Positions 34,583 through 43,860 of a DNA stretch of 64,000 nt are shown here, in pieces. The translations under genes and the position numbers were made by a program. Each line of letters opens with the position of its first letter. The stretch's first letter is position 1. The stretch lies in assembly GCA_020633415.1 (NCBI GenBank), contig JACKDQ010000010.1, positions 132,867 through 196,866 on the forward strand, in the 5' to 3' direction. The stretch is from Deltaproteobacteria bacterium. GTDB lineage: Bacteria; Myxococcota_A; Polyangia; GCA-2747355. The notes beneath the pieces are model-generated. The model saw only the letters and a program-made list of their open reading frames with translations, ran no database searches and was not told the origin of the DNA.

Positions 34583-36229
34583 CTAGGCGAAGCGGGGATA
34601 GTTGGGCTCGAAGATGCATGCGCGTACGTCGGCGGCGATGTCGCCGGGCCGCGGGTTGCGCGCCAGGCCTTGGTCGTAAGCCAGCTCGGCGATGGCGATC
34701 GCGATATGGGTCGAGACTTCGCGGATGCGCGGCAGCTCGGGGTAGACGCGCCCTTGTGCCAAGTCGCTCTCGCTGACCAAGCTGGCCAACGTGCGCGCGC
34801 TGGTGAAGAACATCTCGTCGGTGACCGCACGCGCCGCGGAAGCGACGACGCCCAAGCCCACACCGGGGAAGATGTAGACGTTGTTGCCCTGACCCGGGAC
34901 GTAGCGCTGGCCTTGGTAGTCAACCGGTGCGAACGGGCTGCCACTGGCGAAGATCGCCCGACCTTCGCTCCACGCATAGGCTTGCTCGGCGGTGCACTCG
35001 GCCTTTTCCGTCGGATTGGAGAGCGCGAAGACGATCGGTCGCCGATTGATGCGCGCCATCGCCCGTACGCTCTCTTGCGAAAACGCGCCCGCTTGACCCG
35101 AGACGCCGATGATCGCCGTGGGTTGCAGCGCCTCGATCGCCGCCGCGAAGTCAGCCGCCGGCGGGTGAGCGTGGGCGAACGGTAGCTTGTGCGGCGAGAG
35201 GTCTGTGCGCTCGGCGACGACCAATCCGTGCGAGTCGAAAAACCAACAGCGTTGACGCGCTTCCCGCTCAGCGAGTCCCTCAGCGCGCAGCGCGTGGATG
35301 ATCAGTTCGCCGGTGCCAATGCCGGCTTCGCCCGCCCCCATGAACAGCACGCGCTGGTCGGCGAGCGTCCCACCCGTGATGCGCAGCGCCGAATAGAGAC
35401 CGGCGAGCGCCACGGCCGCCGTACCCTGGATGTCGTCGTCGAACAGGCAAAAGCTGTCGCGATACTGGGTCAGCAAGCGGAAGGCGTTGGCGTTACCGAA
35501 GTCCTCGAGTTGCAGCACCGCGCGCGGAAACAGCTGCGCCGCGCTCCGCAGAAACTCATCGATCAGCGCCTCGTAGTCCTCACCGCGCAGCCGCTCGCGC
35601 TGCAGGCCGAAGTAAAGCGGATCGTCGAGCAGGCTGCGGTTGTTGGTGCCCACATCGATCGTTACCGGTAGGCATTGGCGCGGGTGAATTCCGGCGCATG
35701 CGGTGTAGAGCGATAGCTTGCCGACAGGGATGCCCATCCCGTTGGCGCCCAAATCGCCGAGCCCCAAAATCCGTTCGCCGTCGGTGATCACCATCACCCG
35801 CACGTCGCGCTGCGGCCAGTTGCGCAGTACTTCTGCAACGCGACCGCGGTCGGCCTGCGAAACGTAAAGGCCGCGTGGGCGGCGGAAGATGTGGGCGTAA
35901 CGCTGGCAGGCCAGCCCTACCGTCGGCGTGTAGACGATCGGCATCAGCTCTTCGAGGTTGTCGACGAGCACGCGATAGAACAGATGCTCGTTGCGCTCCT
36001 GCAGTGACACCATGTAGATGTATTTTTCCAGATCGCTGGTCTTGCGGCGCAGGTTCTCGAGCACGCGCTCCTTTTGCAGCTGCTGGTCGTGCATCCGCGG
36101 CGGCAGAAGTCCACGCAGTCCGAGGCGCTCGCGCTCTTCCTCGGTAAAGGCCGTGCCTTTGTTGAGCAACGGATCGTGGATCACATCGATGCCGCGCTTG
36201 CCACCCAGCAGATCGTTCTCGTCGTTCAT
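34583..36229 (-). CDS. maeA: NAD-dependent malic enzyme
   Basis: Oxidatively decarboxylates malate to pyruvate with reduction of NAD; cytosolic. 548 residues, the size of the large bacterial/eukaryotic-type enzyme. Motifs include MPIVYTPTVGLACQRY (catalytic Tyr), GERILGLGDLGANGMGIPVGK, metal-binding EDFGNANAF and FDDDIQGTAAV, the dinucleotide loop FMGAGEAGIGTGEL and FALSNPTEKAECT. It is bracketed by two inverted copies of the REP-like repeat. No defects seen. Confidence 0.93.
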   Translation of the reverse strand: MNDENDLLGGKRGIDVIHDPLLNKGTAFTEEERERLGLRGLLPPRMHDQQLQKERVLENLRRKTSDLEKYIYMVSLQERNEHLFYRVLVDNLEELMPIVYTPTVGLACQRYAHIFRRPRGLYVSQADRGRVAEVLRNWPQRDVRVMVITDGERILGLGDLGANGMGIPVGKLSLYTACAGIHPRQCLPVTIDVGTNNRSLLDDPLYFGLQRERLRGEDYEALIDEFLRSAAQLFPRAVLQLEDFGNANAFRLLTQYRDSFCLFDDDIQGTAAVALAGLYSALRITGGTLADQRVLFMGAGEAGIGTGELIIHALRAEGLAEREARQRCWFFDSHGLVVAERTDLSPHKLPFAHAHPPAADFAAAIEALQPTAIIGVSGQAGAFSQESVRAMARINRRPIVFALSNPTEKAECTAEQAYAWSEGRAIFASGSPFAPVDYQGQRYVPGQGNNVYIFPGVGLGVVASAARAVTDEMFFTSARTLASLVSESDLAQGRVYPELPRIREVSTHIAIAIAELAYDQGLARNPRPGDIAADVRACIFEPNYPRFA

Positions 36230-36557
36230 CGGTTTGCTCCCAACCGCTCGAGCCTATGCCCCTGTCGGACACGAATCCAGTGTTCAGACTGCAGATTGAT
36301 CCCCACGTTGCGCGCGACGCGATCGACACCAACGGCTGCGTTGTTGGGCCGACAGGCGCAGCTCTGGCGCCGAGTTTAACCAACCATTAGAACTGTCCCC
36401 TTTGAATTCTTTGAATTAGACCGTGAAGCAGCACCTGGTGAGTGCAATGTTTTCGAGCTGTTAGGCTGAATTGTAGGCGTAGCCAAAAGGGCGGGTCTCG
36501 ACTACAATGCCGCGATTGTCCAAGCAGTATCGGCAAACAGCGAGAGCGAGGTTTTCG
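36230..36557. other. Intergenic region between malic enzyme and porin genes
   Basis: The 328-base divergent spacer. It holds one REP-like repeat (36379-36404) and, downstream, a short duplicated TTTGAATT. It should contain the promoters of both genes, but I see no convincing -35/-10 pair. TACAAT at 36503-36508 is a possible -10. Confidence 0.5.
36379..36404 (-). repeat. REP-like repeat, inverted copy 4
   Basis: The 26 bases are identical to the inverted copy at 34556-34581 (reverse complement CAAAGGGGACAGTTCTAATG, then GTTGGT). No transposase is adjacent to it, so this is a solitary copy. Confidence 0.85.
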
Positions 36558-37805
36558 ATGAACCGACGACTAATAGCGATCGCCATCGCGGCGGTGATCG
36601 GGCAAAGCGGACTGGCACTAGCCGGTGGCTACGACACGCCGATGCTGTATTCGGCGCGGCACATGGGGATGGGCGGCGCGGCCAACGCCTACGTCAACGA
36701 TCCCTCCGCGCTGTTTCACAACCCCGCCGGTCTGGCCGGGATCAAGAAGCTCTCGCTGCTGGGCGATTTTTCGCTGTTGCTCGGGGGTATCACCGCCTCG
36801 CCCGAGCTGTCCGCGCAAAGCAAAGACTCAAAGTTGGTTAAGGCACCGTTCTTTCTCATCGGCGCGGGCTATCGTCTGACCGACTGGCTGGTGCTCGGCG
36901 CCGCAGTTTATCCGGTGGCCTCGGCCAGCGCCGAATACGAGTACAACAACAACAACAAGTTGGTGAAGAACAGCACCAAGCTGGTCTTTATCGAAACCAC
37001 CGTCGGTGCGGCGGTCAATCTCGAGGCGATTCGGCTCAAGATCGGTGCGGGCTATCGGCTGACCTTCGTCAACCTAGTGCGGGAGCAGGTCACTGAGGGG
37101 GCGCCAGCTTTTCTCGACTTCAACATGGCAGGTTGGAACCTGGCCAGCTTTCGCGTCGGCGCTCAGTGGGAAGCGATCAAGGACCATTTATCTCTCGGCG
37201 TGAGCTACCGCCACAAGACGGTCACGGATATCACTCAAGACAAGTTCAAGGCGCTCGGCTTCGACGCCATCGATGGCCAAGCTAATTTTACCTTGCCCGC
37301 TCGTCTGATCTTCGGTGTGCGCGGCGACTACGGCCGCTTCGGCGCCGCGGTTGACCTCGAGTATGCGCTTAACAGCCAAAACGATGTGACCGTGCTTTCC
37401 GGAAAGCTCAATCCCAACGACCCACCGACTTCTCTGGAAAACATCTACGATTGGGACAACGCGATCACGCTGCGGCTCGGTGGCGAATACCGCATTCCCT
37501 GGGGAAAGAGCCGGCGGATCATTCCGCGGTTGGGCTTTGTCTACGATGCGCGTACGGCGAAAAAAGCATACCCCTCCGCGTTCGGCACGCCGCCGGCACC
37601 GACGTTCGTGCTCACCGCCGGCGCGGGCTACGAGAGCGGGCCCTACCGGATCAATCTGGCCTATGGCTATCGCTTTGGCAGCACGACGATCACCCCCGAG
37701 GACCTGCAGAAGGCAACGAAGAATTGCCAGCTCTGCGGGCAAGCTGGCGATTACTCGATATTCCTCAACGGGATCTATCTGGACGTTTCCTACGACTTTG
37801 AATAA
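36558..37805 (+). CDS. FadL/OmpP1-like outer-membrane beta-barrel protein
   Basis: About 415 residues. After a signal peptide ending SGLALAGG, the mature start carries the family pattern ARHMGMGGAANAYVNDPSALFHNPAGLAGI, typical of FadL/TodX porins that take up hydrophobic compounds. Many alternating amphipathic strands follow, and the protein ends in YLDVSYDFE with near-terminal Tyr and Phe. The ATG at 36558 (preceded by GAGCGAGG) is chosen over an upstream in-frame start at 36507. Confidence 0.87.
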   Translation: MNRRLIAIAIAAVIGQSGLALAGGYDTPMLYSARHMGMGGAANAYVNDPSALFHNPAGLAGIKKLSLLGDFSLLLGGITASPELSAQSKDSKLVKAPFFLIGAGYRLTDWLVLGAAVYPVASASAEYEYNNNNKLVKNSTKLVFIETTVGAAVNLEAIRLKIGAGYRLTFVNLVREQVTEGAPAFLDFNMAGWNLASFRVGAQWEAIKDHLSLGVSYRHKTVTDITQDKFKALGFDAIDGQANFTLPARLIFGVRGDYGRFGAAVDLEYALNSQNDVTVLSGKLNPNDPPTSLENIYDWDNAITLRLGGEYRIPWGKSRRIIPRLGFVYDARTAKKAYPSAFGTPPAPTFVLTAGAGYESGPYRINLAYGYRFGSTTITPEDLQKATKNCQLCGQAGDYSIFLNGIYLDVSYDFE

Positions 37806-37875
37806 GGCGCAAAGCGCGTCGAACCTAACCACTCACCGCCCTCGGCGGTGACAGCTTAAGGCTGAGGAGGATAAG

Positions 37876-38442
37876 ATGATGAAATTGACCAAGTTGATTG
37901 CGGTACTGTTGACCTGTGGCGCCCTGGCCTTTGTCGCCTGCAGCGACGACAAGACCACGACCCCAACCAAAAAAGACAGCGGCCTGACCGACAGCACGAT
38001 GACCACCGACGGCACGATGACCACCGACGGCACGATGACCACCGACGGCACGATGACCACCGATGGTACCGCTGGAGACGCCGCGGCGGGAGCCTGCCTC
38101 GGCGACGTGACCGCGCTGCAAAAGCAATACGGCGGCAAGACCGTGGTCGAGATCGTTGGTGGGCAGCAGAGCTGCATCAACCCCCAGGACTGGGCGGCGA
38201 CCGAGACTTGCGTTGTCAGCAATGTGCGTACCGCGACCAACAACGAGATCTCCGAGAAGTGTGTCGGTTGCTTTGCCAAGAGCGCGATCTGCACGCTACA
38301 ACAAGGCTGTACCGTGTGCGTGACCGCCCCCGCGGGCGATGCTTGCACCAAGTGTCGCTGCGGCGAGAACGCCAACAAGGTCAACTGTGTGGATGAGTTC
38401 ACCAAATGCGCCGGCGTTCCGGCGTCGACCCAGTGCCCGTAG
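37876..38442 (+). CDS. Cys-rich lipoprotein with TMTTDG tandem repeats
   Basis: 188 residues. There is a signal peptide with lipobox FVACS and a Lys/Thr-rich start, then a spacer with four exact TMTTDG hexapeptides. The ~110-residue C-terminal domain has ten or more cysteines, including CVGCF, CTVC and CTKCRCGEN. It is not the same spacing as the 12-Cys domain elsewhere in the window. A very good ribosome-binding site, GAGGAGG, precedes the tandem ATGs. A rho-independent terminator follows 35 bases after the stop. Function unknown. Confidence 0.8.
   Translation: MMKLTKLIAVLLTCGALAFVACSDDKTTTPTKKDSGLTDSTMTTDGTMTTDGTMTTDGTMTTDGTAGDAAAGACLGDVTALQKQYGGKTVVEIVGGQQSCINPQDWAATETCVVSNVRTATNNEISEKCVGCFAKSAICTLQQGCTVCVTAPAGDACTKCRCGENANKVNCVDEFTKCAGVPASTQCP
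37996..38067 (+). repeat. Four 18-bp tandem repeats inside a lipoprotein spacer
   Basis: ACGATGACCACCGACGGC is repeated four times in frame, with only the last unit differing by two silent bases (GAT GGT). Near-identity at the DNA level implies recent expansion by slippage, so copy number may vary between strains. Confidence 0.85.
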
Positions 38443-38476
38443 CGCATCACGCAGCTAATTAGCTAGCGCGTTCACG

Positions 38477-38508
38477 GCCCCCGGTGCTGATGCCCCGGGG
38501 GCTTTTTT
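38477..38508 (+). terminator. Rho-independent terminator
   Basis: GCCCCCGG at 38477-38484 pairs with CCGGGGGC at 38495-38502 (ten-base loop) and is followed by six T at 38503-38508. It lies just after the TMTTDG lipoprotein and separates it from the next one. Confidence 0.85.
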
Positions 38509-38598
38509 GTGCCCACAACCCGGGTCGTTGTCGCTCCGATAAGCGGCGTTGCGCTGATCAACAGATCTTGATAATCAGACAGCCGGCGCGAGGAGGAA

Positions 38599-39861
38599 GT
38601 GGCGATCAGGGCATTCTTTTCGGTATTCATTAGCATTTTGGTGGCGGGCTGCAGCTCGTCCAATTCTGACTACTGCGACAACACCACGCCGTGCACGGGC
38701 GGCAAGGTCTGCGATCTGCCGACGCGCAGCTGTCTACCGCGCAAAGACGGCGCGGTCAGCGACGCGCGGAGCGCCGACCAAAGCCTAAACGATGCCGGCG
38801 TCGCCAGAGACGCCACCCTCGCCGATGCGGCGCCGCTTTGCGACCCGAAAACCTGCGGCGCCTATCGCTGCAACGCCAACAACAGCGCTTGTCGCACCGA
38901 CTGCATCAGCCAAGATCACTGCATCGCCACCAGCGTCTGCGATCGCAGCGAGGCTCACAAGACCGGTGCCGGCGTCTGCATCGATCCCAGCAAGGTCTTC
39001 GTCCTCGCCGCCGGCGGTGATCTCCAGAAGACGATCGATGCGCTGCCCGCCGGGAAGACCCATATCAAGTTGGCCGGGAGTGTCTACAACCACTTCATAT
39101 TGGATCAAAACAAGATGACGAAGGCCGTGACGGTCGCCGTGATTGGTGGGGGCACACAACCCACGACGATCGACACCAATGCGGCTGGCATTTTCGTTAA
39201 CGAGTCGAATAGCAGTCTCTATCTGCAGGACGTTAAGGTATCGGGGGCTACGGTTGGCGGAGGGCCGGGGATTCGATGGGGCGTGGCGGTCCAGCGAGGC
39301 AAACTGACGATGGTGGACTCCAGCGTCGAGAAAAACGAGACTGGCGTACTGGACTTCGGATCGGGCTTGGGTCTTCCCTCTCCAAGGATTGAGCTGCGAC
39401 GTGTGCGCATGCTTGCCAATCATGGCTATGCCGTCTCCCTGGCAGATGGCGTGTTGGCGAATGTGCTCGTTCAGGGCAATGGTGGCTGCATCGTCGACAA
39501 ATCTTGTGGCGACGGTTCCTCTGTGTTGAGCATCGGCAAGAACGTTTCCGTCTCCAATCTGACAGTCGTTGGCAACACCGTGGGAAAAGTGGCAGTGCAT
39601 TGCGACCCATCGACACCTGCGCTGCAGAATGTTGTCGCGCAAAACAACGTGACTAAGGATGGCTTGACGATCAACGGCAACAGCGATTGCTCCCTCTCAC
39701 CCCAACCCCCGGTCTGCACCCTCGACAGCGACGGCAAGAACGTCAAAGGCAGCCCGTGCGTTGACGTCGGCAGCGGCGTTAGCCCCGGCAAGATCGATCT
39801 GCTTGGCAACCCGCGCATCAAGGGCGCGGCGATCGATCTGGGCGCCTACGAACTGCAGTAG
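38599..39861 (+). CDS. Lipoprotein with Cys-rich region and parallel beta-helix domain
   Basis: 420 residues. The signal peptide ends in lipobox LVAGC. Two Cys-rich segments (CDNTTPCTGGKVCDL and CDPKTCGAYRCNANNSACRTDC) flank an Asp/Ala-rich spacer, a layout common in myxobacterial lipoproteins. From about residue 140 the sequence becomes a right-handed beta-helix (regular short strands such as NSSLYLQDVKVSGATV and NVSVSNLTVVGNTV), ending in GAAIDLGAYELQ. Probably a surface carbohydrate-binding protein. The start is a GTG with GAGGAG only a few bases upstream, closer than normal. Confidence 0.8.
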   Translation: MAIRAFFSVFISILVAGCSSSNSDYCDNTTPCTGGKVCDLPTRSCLPRKDGAVSDARSADQSLNDAGVARDATLADAAPLCDPKTCGAYRCNANNSACRTDCISQDHCIATSVCDRSEAHKTGAGVCIDPSKVFVLAAGGDLQKTIDALPAGKTHIKLAGSVYNHFILDQNKMTKAVTVAVIGGGTQPTTIDTNAAGIFVNESNSSLYLQDVKVSGATVGGGPGIRWGVAVQRGKLTMVDSSVEKNETGVLDFGSGLGLPSPRIELRRVRMLANHGYAVSLADGVLANVLVQGNGGCIVDKSCGDGSSVLSIGKNVSVSNLTVVGNTVGKVAVHCDPSTPALQNVVAQNNVTKDGLTINGNSDCSLSPQPPVCTLDSDGKNVKGSPCVDVGSGVSPGKIDLLGNPRIKGAAIDLGAYELQ

Positions 39862-39886
39862 CAGAGGCTGAGACCGTCGCCGGCAC

Positions 39887-39900
39887 CGCGGTCGACCGCG
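39887..39900. other. 14-bp perfect palindrome in a convergent spacer
   Basis: CGCGGTCGACCGCG lies between the beta-helix lipoprotein and the convergent deacetylase. It is too short, and lacks a T-tract, to call a terminator with confidence. It could be a protein-binding site. Confidence 0.3.
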
Positions 39901-39968
39901 CGCAGCGTGCTGAAAACGTAGGCGCGGGTCGATCGCCGGTTGCGTGGCGAGCGCTTGCCGGGCGGTGC

Positions 39969-40781
39969 TCAGCAGTCGCCGAGTCGGTTGCAGATGTCGT
40001 CGGCGCTGTCGTCGGAGTGAATCCAAATCCGCGGCGCGTTATAAAGTCCCGCTGGGTCGCGACGCTCGGCAGCTCCCACGTTGAAGCGTCCGGAGAATGT
40101 CGTGAAGCCAAAGGTGTAACCGGTCTGGCCGAGCGGCGTAGCGGTGAGCGGCGTGTAGTCTCCCTCGGCGCCGTAGGGGTAGGCCAACGCGTGAATCGAG
40201 ACGCCAAGGCGTTGCTCAAGCAGCACTTTTGAGACGACAAACTCGAGTCGCCGCTGGAAATCGTTGCCGGCGTACACGCTCTGGTGCGTCAGGGTGTGCG
40301 ATTCGATCTTGACGATGCCTGACCGCGCAAGCCGGGCGAGTTGCGCCCAGCTCATGAAGCGTTCGCCGCGCGCGATAACTGCCCATTTGGGGGGCTTGAC
40401 GGCAAGACCCGTCAAGCTCGGCACAACGAACGCCACCGCTTTCATTTGGAACTCTCGCAGCAGCGGCAGGACGATCTCGTGAAAGTCCTCGATGCCGTCG
40501 TCGAAGGTGAGCATGATTGGCTTGGGCGGCAGCGGCGTGCCATCCTCGATCGCCGCTTTGAGGTCATCGGTGGTGATCGTTTCAAATCCCGCCTGCTGGA
40601 AGCGTGCGAGGTGTGAGCGAAAAAGCGCGTACTCGATGTGGAGTCGCTCGCGCTTTTCGTGGGGGCGAAGCACGGAGTGATAGCAGAGCACGGGAACCGT
40701 GTTCTCGGGTGGACCGCAAGCAGCCAGAGCCAGCGCGAGGAGAAACGCGTGGCGCGAAACTCTGAACAGAGAAACTTGCAC
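39969..40781 (-). CDS. Polysaccharide deacetylase (NodB/CE4) lipoprotein
   Basis: 270 residues. The signal peptide has lipobox ALAAC. The NodB domain has the metal and catalytic motifs LTFDDGIED (MT1), ESHTLTH (MT2) and AYPYG (MT3), so it should be an active zinc-dependent N-deacetylase, possibly acting on a poly-N-acetylhexosamine in the periplasm or on the surface. It converges on the beta-helix lipoprotein. Confidence 0.87.
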   Translation of the reverse strand: MQVSLFRVSRHAFLLALALAACGPPENTVPVLCYHSVLRPHEKRERLHIEYALFRSHLARFQQAGFETITTDDLKAAIEDGTPLPPKPIMLTFDDGIEDFHEIVLPLLREFQMKAVAFVVPSLTGLAVKPPKWAVIARGERFMSWAQLARLARSGIVKIESHTLTHQSVYAGNDFQRRLEFVVSKVLLEQRLGVSIHALAYPYGAEGDYTPLTATPLGQTGYTFGFTTFSGRFNVGAAERRDPAGLYNAPRIWIHSDDSADDICNRLGDC

Positions 40782-40940
40782 ACGACCTCATTGGAACGGG
40801 CCTTGAAAGATCAACGGGAACGAGCAGGATAAAGAACGCCTGGGAACCCAGGTGTCGCTAATTTTCGCAGGGTTTGCGTGGGTGTCAAGAGGGGGCGTTC
40901 AGCGTTCAGCGATCGCCCGCGGCCAAGGCGAAAACCCATC

Positions 40941-40972
40941 GCAAAAGCGCGGCGGTGGAACCGCCGTTTTGC
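40941..40972 (-). terminator. Two-way terminator downstream of the APC permease
   Basis: Core stem CGGCGGT / ACCGCCG with loop GGA, extended by GCAAAA at 40941-40946 against TTTTGC at 40967-40972 around a three-base bulge. It lies 22 bases beyond the stop of the minus-strand permease. T-tracts exist on both strands, so it may act in both directions. Confidence 0.65.
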
Positions 40973-40994
40973 CTGAAAGGGTCGCGCGCGTTGG

Positions 40995-42842
40995 CTAGAG
41001 GATCACGCGCACACCGCCCAGGTCGGCGATGTTGTGGGGGAAGCGATCTCCCGGCGTACCGATGAACATGTAGTTTTTCGGTACGCCCAACCGCTGGCTC
41101 AGCGCCTCGATCATTTCCGGTCCAAACTTGCCCTGTACACCGACAAAGTCGATGCGCAGCTGCGGATAGATCTCGTCGAGCTTGTGCAGGTCATCGGAGA
41201 GATTGGCCGGGATTTGATCTTCGCTTTGATAGACGTGGACGACTTTGAGCGTTCGCGTCTGTTCGTTGGCCAGCACGTATTGGGCGGCGCGATTGAGCGC
41301 GGCGAGATTGTCGCCACGGGTGAAGTAGACGACGGTCAGACTGGTGACCTGCGAGATACTTTCGGCCACCGCACGCGCGATAAATAGCACGATCTTCAAC
41401 AGCTGAATGCGCAAGAACATCACCGCGATCACCGCGCCGACGCCGATGAAGAAGAACAAGAAGATGCGCACCCGTCGAGGGTCGGATTGGATGTTGCCCG
41501 AAATGCCGGCGAGCACGGCGGCTAGTCCGAGGGTGACCGAGGGCCAGCCGGCGCGGACGGCGCGCGGCAGTCGTGACCGTTTTACCTTGAGCAGCATGTT
41601 GCCGATCGCAAACAGCGCCATCACGCCAAGAAACGAGATCGTATAGACGCCGGCTAGCAGCTGGGCGACGGTCTCTTTTTTCGTTGGGTCGGCGTTGTTG
41701 TGGGCGATCTCCAAGATCGCCCAGCACAGCAGAAAGAAGCCGAGGATGATCCAGTGATTGGTGCCGCGCAGCCGATTTTGCGCCAGCAGTTTCTGCGGCA
41801 GACAGCGGTCGAGCGCCATGCGGCGTACCAAGCCGGTCACGCCGACGTAGGAGGTTAACACCGCGCCGGAAAGCACCAACACCGCGTCGATGCTAACCCA
41901 GCTCGATAAGAACGGCCCCCAGGAGGTCAGCGCCATTTGGGCGAGCAGATCGTTGGTGCCGGCAAAGTTGGCCAGCGGGATCAGCCCCAAAGAAAGCAGG
42001 CTGATCGTCGGGTTGAACACGCCCACGGCGACCCACATGTTGCGTAGCGTCTTGGGAAACACGCCGGGCTTCTGCTCTTCGATGAAATTCGCCGAGCTTT
42101 CGAAGCCCGAGATGCCGAGCATCGCGCTCGCGAAGCCAAAGTAGAGTGCGCTGATCAGACCGCCGGGCGGCGGCTGAGACCAGTTTTGTGAAAACAACGT
42201 CGGATCGCCGATGACTTTGATCGCTGAAACCACAACCAGCACCGTCAGCGTTGCGATGTGGAAGATAAAGATCCCCAGCGCGACGACCGCCGATTCAGTA
42301 ATGCCGAGGATGTTGAGCATCGCGAACACCAGCAGCAGACCGACCGTTGCGGCGATGATCGGCAGGCCATGATAAAGATGGTGTGCGTACTCCATCGCCT
42401 CGTAGGCGCTGATCACCGCAGTGGCGATGTAAGAGAGCAGCGTTAAGCAAGCGGCAACCGATGCCTTGGCCTTGGTCGTCGTGTTGAGCAGCACGTTGTA
42501 GGCGCCACCGTTGAGCGGCAGGGCGCTGCCAACCTCGGCGTAGACTTTGCGAAACAGGTACAAGATCGCCGCGACGATCGCCAAGACGATCGGCGCGTAA
42601 CGGCCGGCGGTTGTCGCGCAGAGTGCCGAGACGTAAAGGCAGCTCGAGGTGATGTCGTTGCCGCAGATCGCGGTCGCTCGCCACTGGCCTAGCTTATGCT
42701 GCGGGGCGCGATCGAGCGGAGCCAGCTGGACCTCTTCTTTGCGCACGTCGCGGATCTGTTCGGCTGTGCCCCAGCCGGCGAACTCCCACTGTTCGACAGG
42801 CGAGGATTTCTCCGAATGGTTGTCTTCGTGATCTGTTGCCAC
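40995..42842 (-). CDS. APC-superfamily amino-acid permease
   Basis: About 615 residues. After a ~75-residue acidic cytosolic N-terminus come about twelve transmembrane helices, beginning ITSSCLYVSALCATTAGRY with the family's unwound TM1 motif, followed by VYAEVGSALPLNGGAYN. A cytosolic C-terminal domain of ~120 residues (from ESISQVTSLTVVYF) follows; it is unusual in basic APC permeases and may be regulatory. The start is a GTG at 42842, preceded by GGAGAAGAAA; an upstream in-frame start at 42890 adds only a short basic segment. Substrate unknown. Confidence 0.85.
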   Translation of the reverse strand: MATDHEDNHSEKSSPVEQWEFAGWGTAEQIRDVRKEEVQLAPLDRAPQHKLGQWRATAICGNDITSSCLYVSALCATTAGRYAPIVLAIVAAILYLFRKVYAEVGSALPLNGGAYNVLLNTTTKAKASVAACLTLLSYIATAVISAYEAMEYAHHLYHGLPIIAATVGLLLVFAMLNILGITESAVVALGIFIFHIATLTVLVVVSAIKVIGDPTLFSQNWSQPPPGGLISALYFGFASAMLGISGFESSANFIEEQKPGVFPKTLRNMWVAVGVFNPTISLLSLGLIPLANFAGTNDLLAQMALTSWGPFLSSWVSIDAVLVLSGAVLTSYVGVTGLVRRMALDRCLPQKLLAQNRLRGTNHWIILGFFLLCWAILEIAHNNADPTKKETVAQLLAGVYTISFLGVMALFAIGNMLLKVKRSRLPRAVRAGWPSVTLGLAAVLAGISGNIQSDPRRVRIFLFFFIGVGAVIAVMFLRIQLLKIVLFIARAVAESISQVTSLTVVYFTRGDNLAALNRAAQYVLANEQTRTLKVVHVYQSEDQIPANLSDDLHKLDEIYPQLRIDFVGVQGKFGPEMIEALSQRLGVPKNYMFIGTPGDRFPHNIADLGGVRVIL

Positions 42843-42942
42843 TTTCTTCTCCGCGCGTACAGAATATGTCGTTAGACGACTTGTTCGCAACGGATGCTTT
42901 CGACGCTGGATTGTCGCCGCCGCCGAGGCTATCCTCGTCTGG

Positions 42943-43815
42943 ATGCGAAGGATCTCGCTGCTTGTTGTCGCGCTTTCCCTCTGGGCCGGTTGTCGGCGGT
43001 CGCCTGTCCAGAGCCGCGATGCTGATCAGCGCGGACCGGCGCTGAGCGGCGATCGCTGCCAGGCCGGGCGATTTGTCGCCAAGCTCAAGGCCACCGACGG
43101 TGTCACGCTCGCGGGCGACTTTTACGCGACTGGCAAACGGCAGCGCTCGGCGGTAATCCTTTTGCACGACTTGCCGGGGCGGCTCGATCGGCGCGCATTC
43201 GCGCTGACGTTTATCGAGATGCTGCGCGAAAAGGGGCTCAACGTGCTCAGCCTCGATCGACGTGGCTCTGGACAGAGCGCTGGGCAAGCCAAAGATGCGT
43301 CAAAGGGGCCGCGCGGAAAACTCGATGTGGTCGCAGCCTACGAGTATCTCGTAGGCCACGATTGTCAAATCGACGGGCGACAGATCGCGCTGGTCGCCGC
43401 CGGCGACGGGACCGCTAGCGCGCTGGACTACACCGTGCTCGCCAAAACTTCTCCCAAGTATGAGTGGCCGCGGGCGCTGGTGCTGATCAGCGCTGGCGCA
43501 GCGACCGAGCAGCAGCACCGCATCGACGACCATCGTGACCTGCTCGAGTCGATTCCGCTGCTGTTTGTCTACGGCGAACGCGACGCGACTTGGCCGCTGG
43601 GCTTGCGCGCAGATGCTCCGAGCGACTGGCAGTTTGCGAGCTTTGCCGAGCGTCTGGCTGGGACGCGGTTGCTCAGCGCACAGCGACGGGTGCAGACGAC
43701 GATTGGCGATTTCCTCTGGCGGGCGATCGGTCCACAGCAGCCGATGTCGGCAAAGCAGCTTCGGCCGTGGTCTGGGCGCGGGCCTCGGCCTCGGCCGAAC
43801 AGGCCGCCGAACTAG
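42943..43815 (+). CDS. Exported alpha/beta-hydrolase-like protein lacking the nucleophile
   Basis: 290 residues. The N-terminus has a lipobox LSLWAGC (C17). Features of a dienelactone-hydrolase-like fold are present (VILLHDLPGRLDRRAF, VLSLDRRGSGQSAG), but the nucleophile elbow reads ALVAAGDGTASAL where family members have GxSxG; residue 154 is Gly. The expected C-terminal histidine is also not evident. It is probably a non-catalytic binding protein, or an enzyme with a different mechanism. It is divergent from the APC permease and followed 45 bases later by an unknown protein. Confidence 0.75.
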   Translation: MRRISLLVVALSLWAGCRRSPVQSRDADQRGPALSGDRCQAGRFVAKLKATDGVTLAGDFYATGKRQRSAVILLHDLPGRLDRRAFALTFIEMLREKGLNVLSLDRRGSGQSAGQAKDASKGPRGKLDVVAAYEYLVGHDCQIDGRQIALVAAGDGTASALDYTVLAKTSPKYEWPRALVLISAGAATEQQHRIDDHRDLLESIPLLFVYGERDATWPLGLRADAPSDWQFASFAERLAGTRLLSAQRRVQTTIGDFLWRAIGPQQPMSAKQLRPWSGRGPRPRPNRPPN

Positions 43816-43860
43816 CAGCGGCGGTCACGAGGCCAGCTGAACTGAGCGATGGGATGAGCG

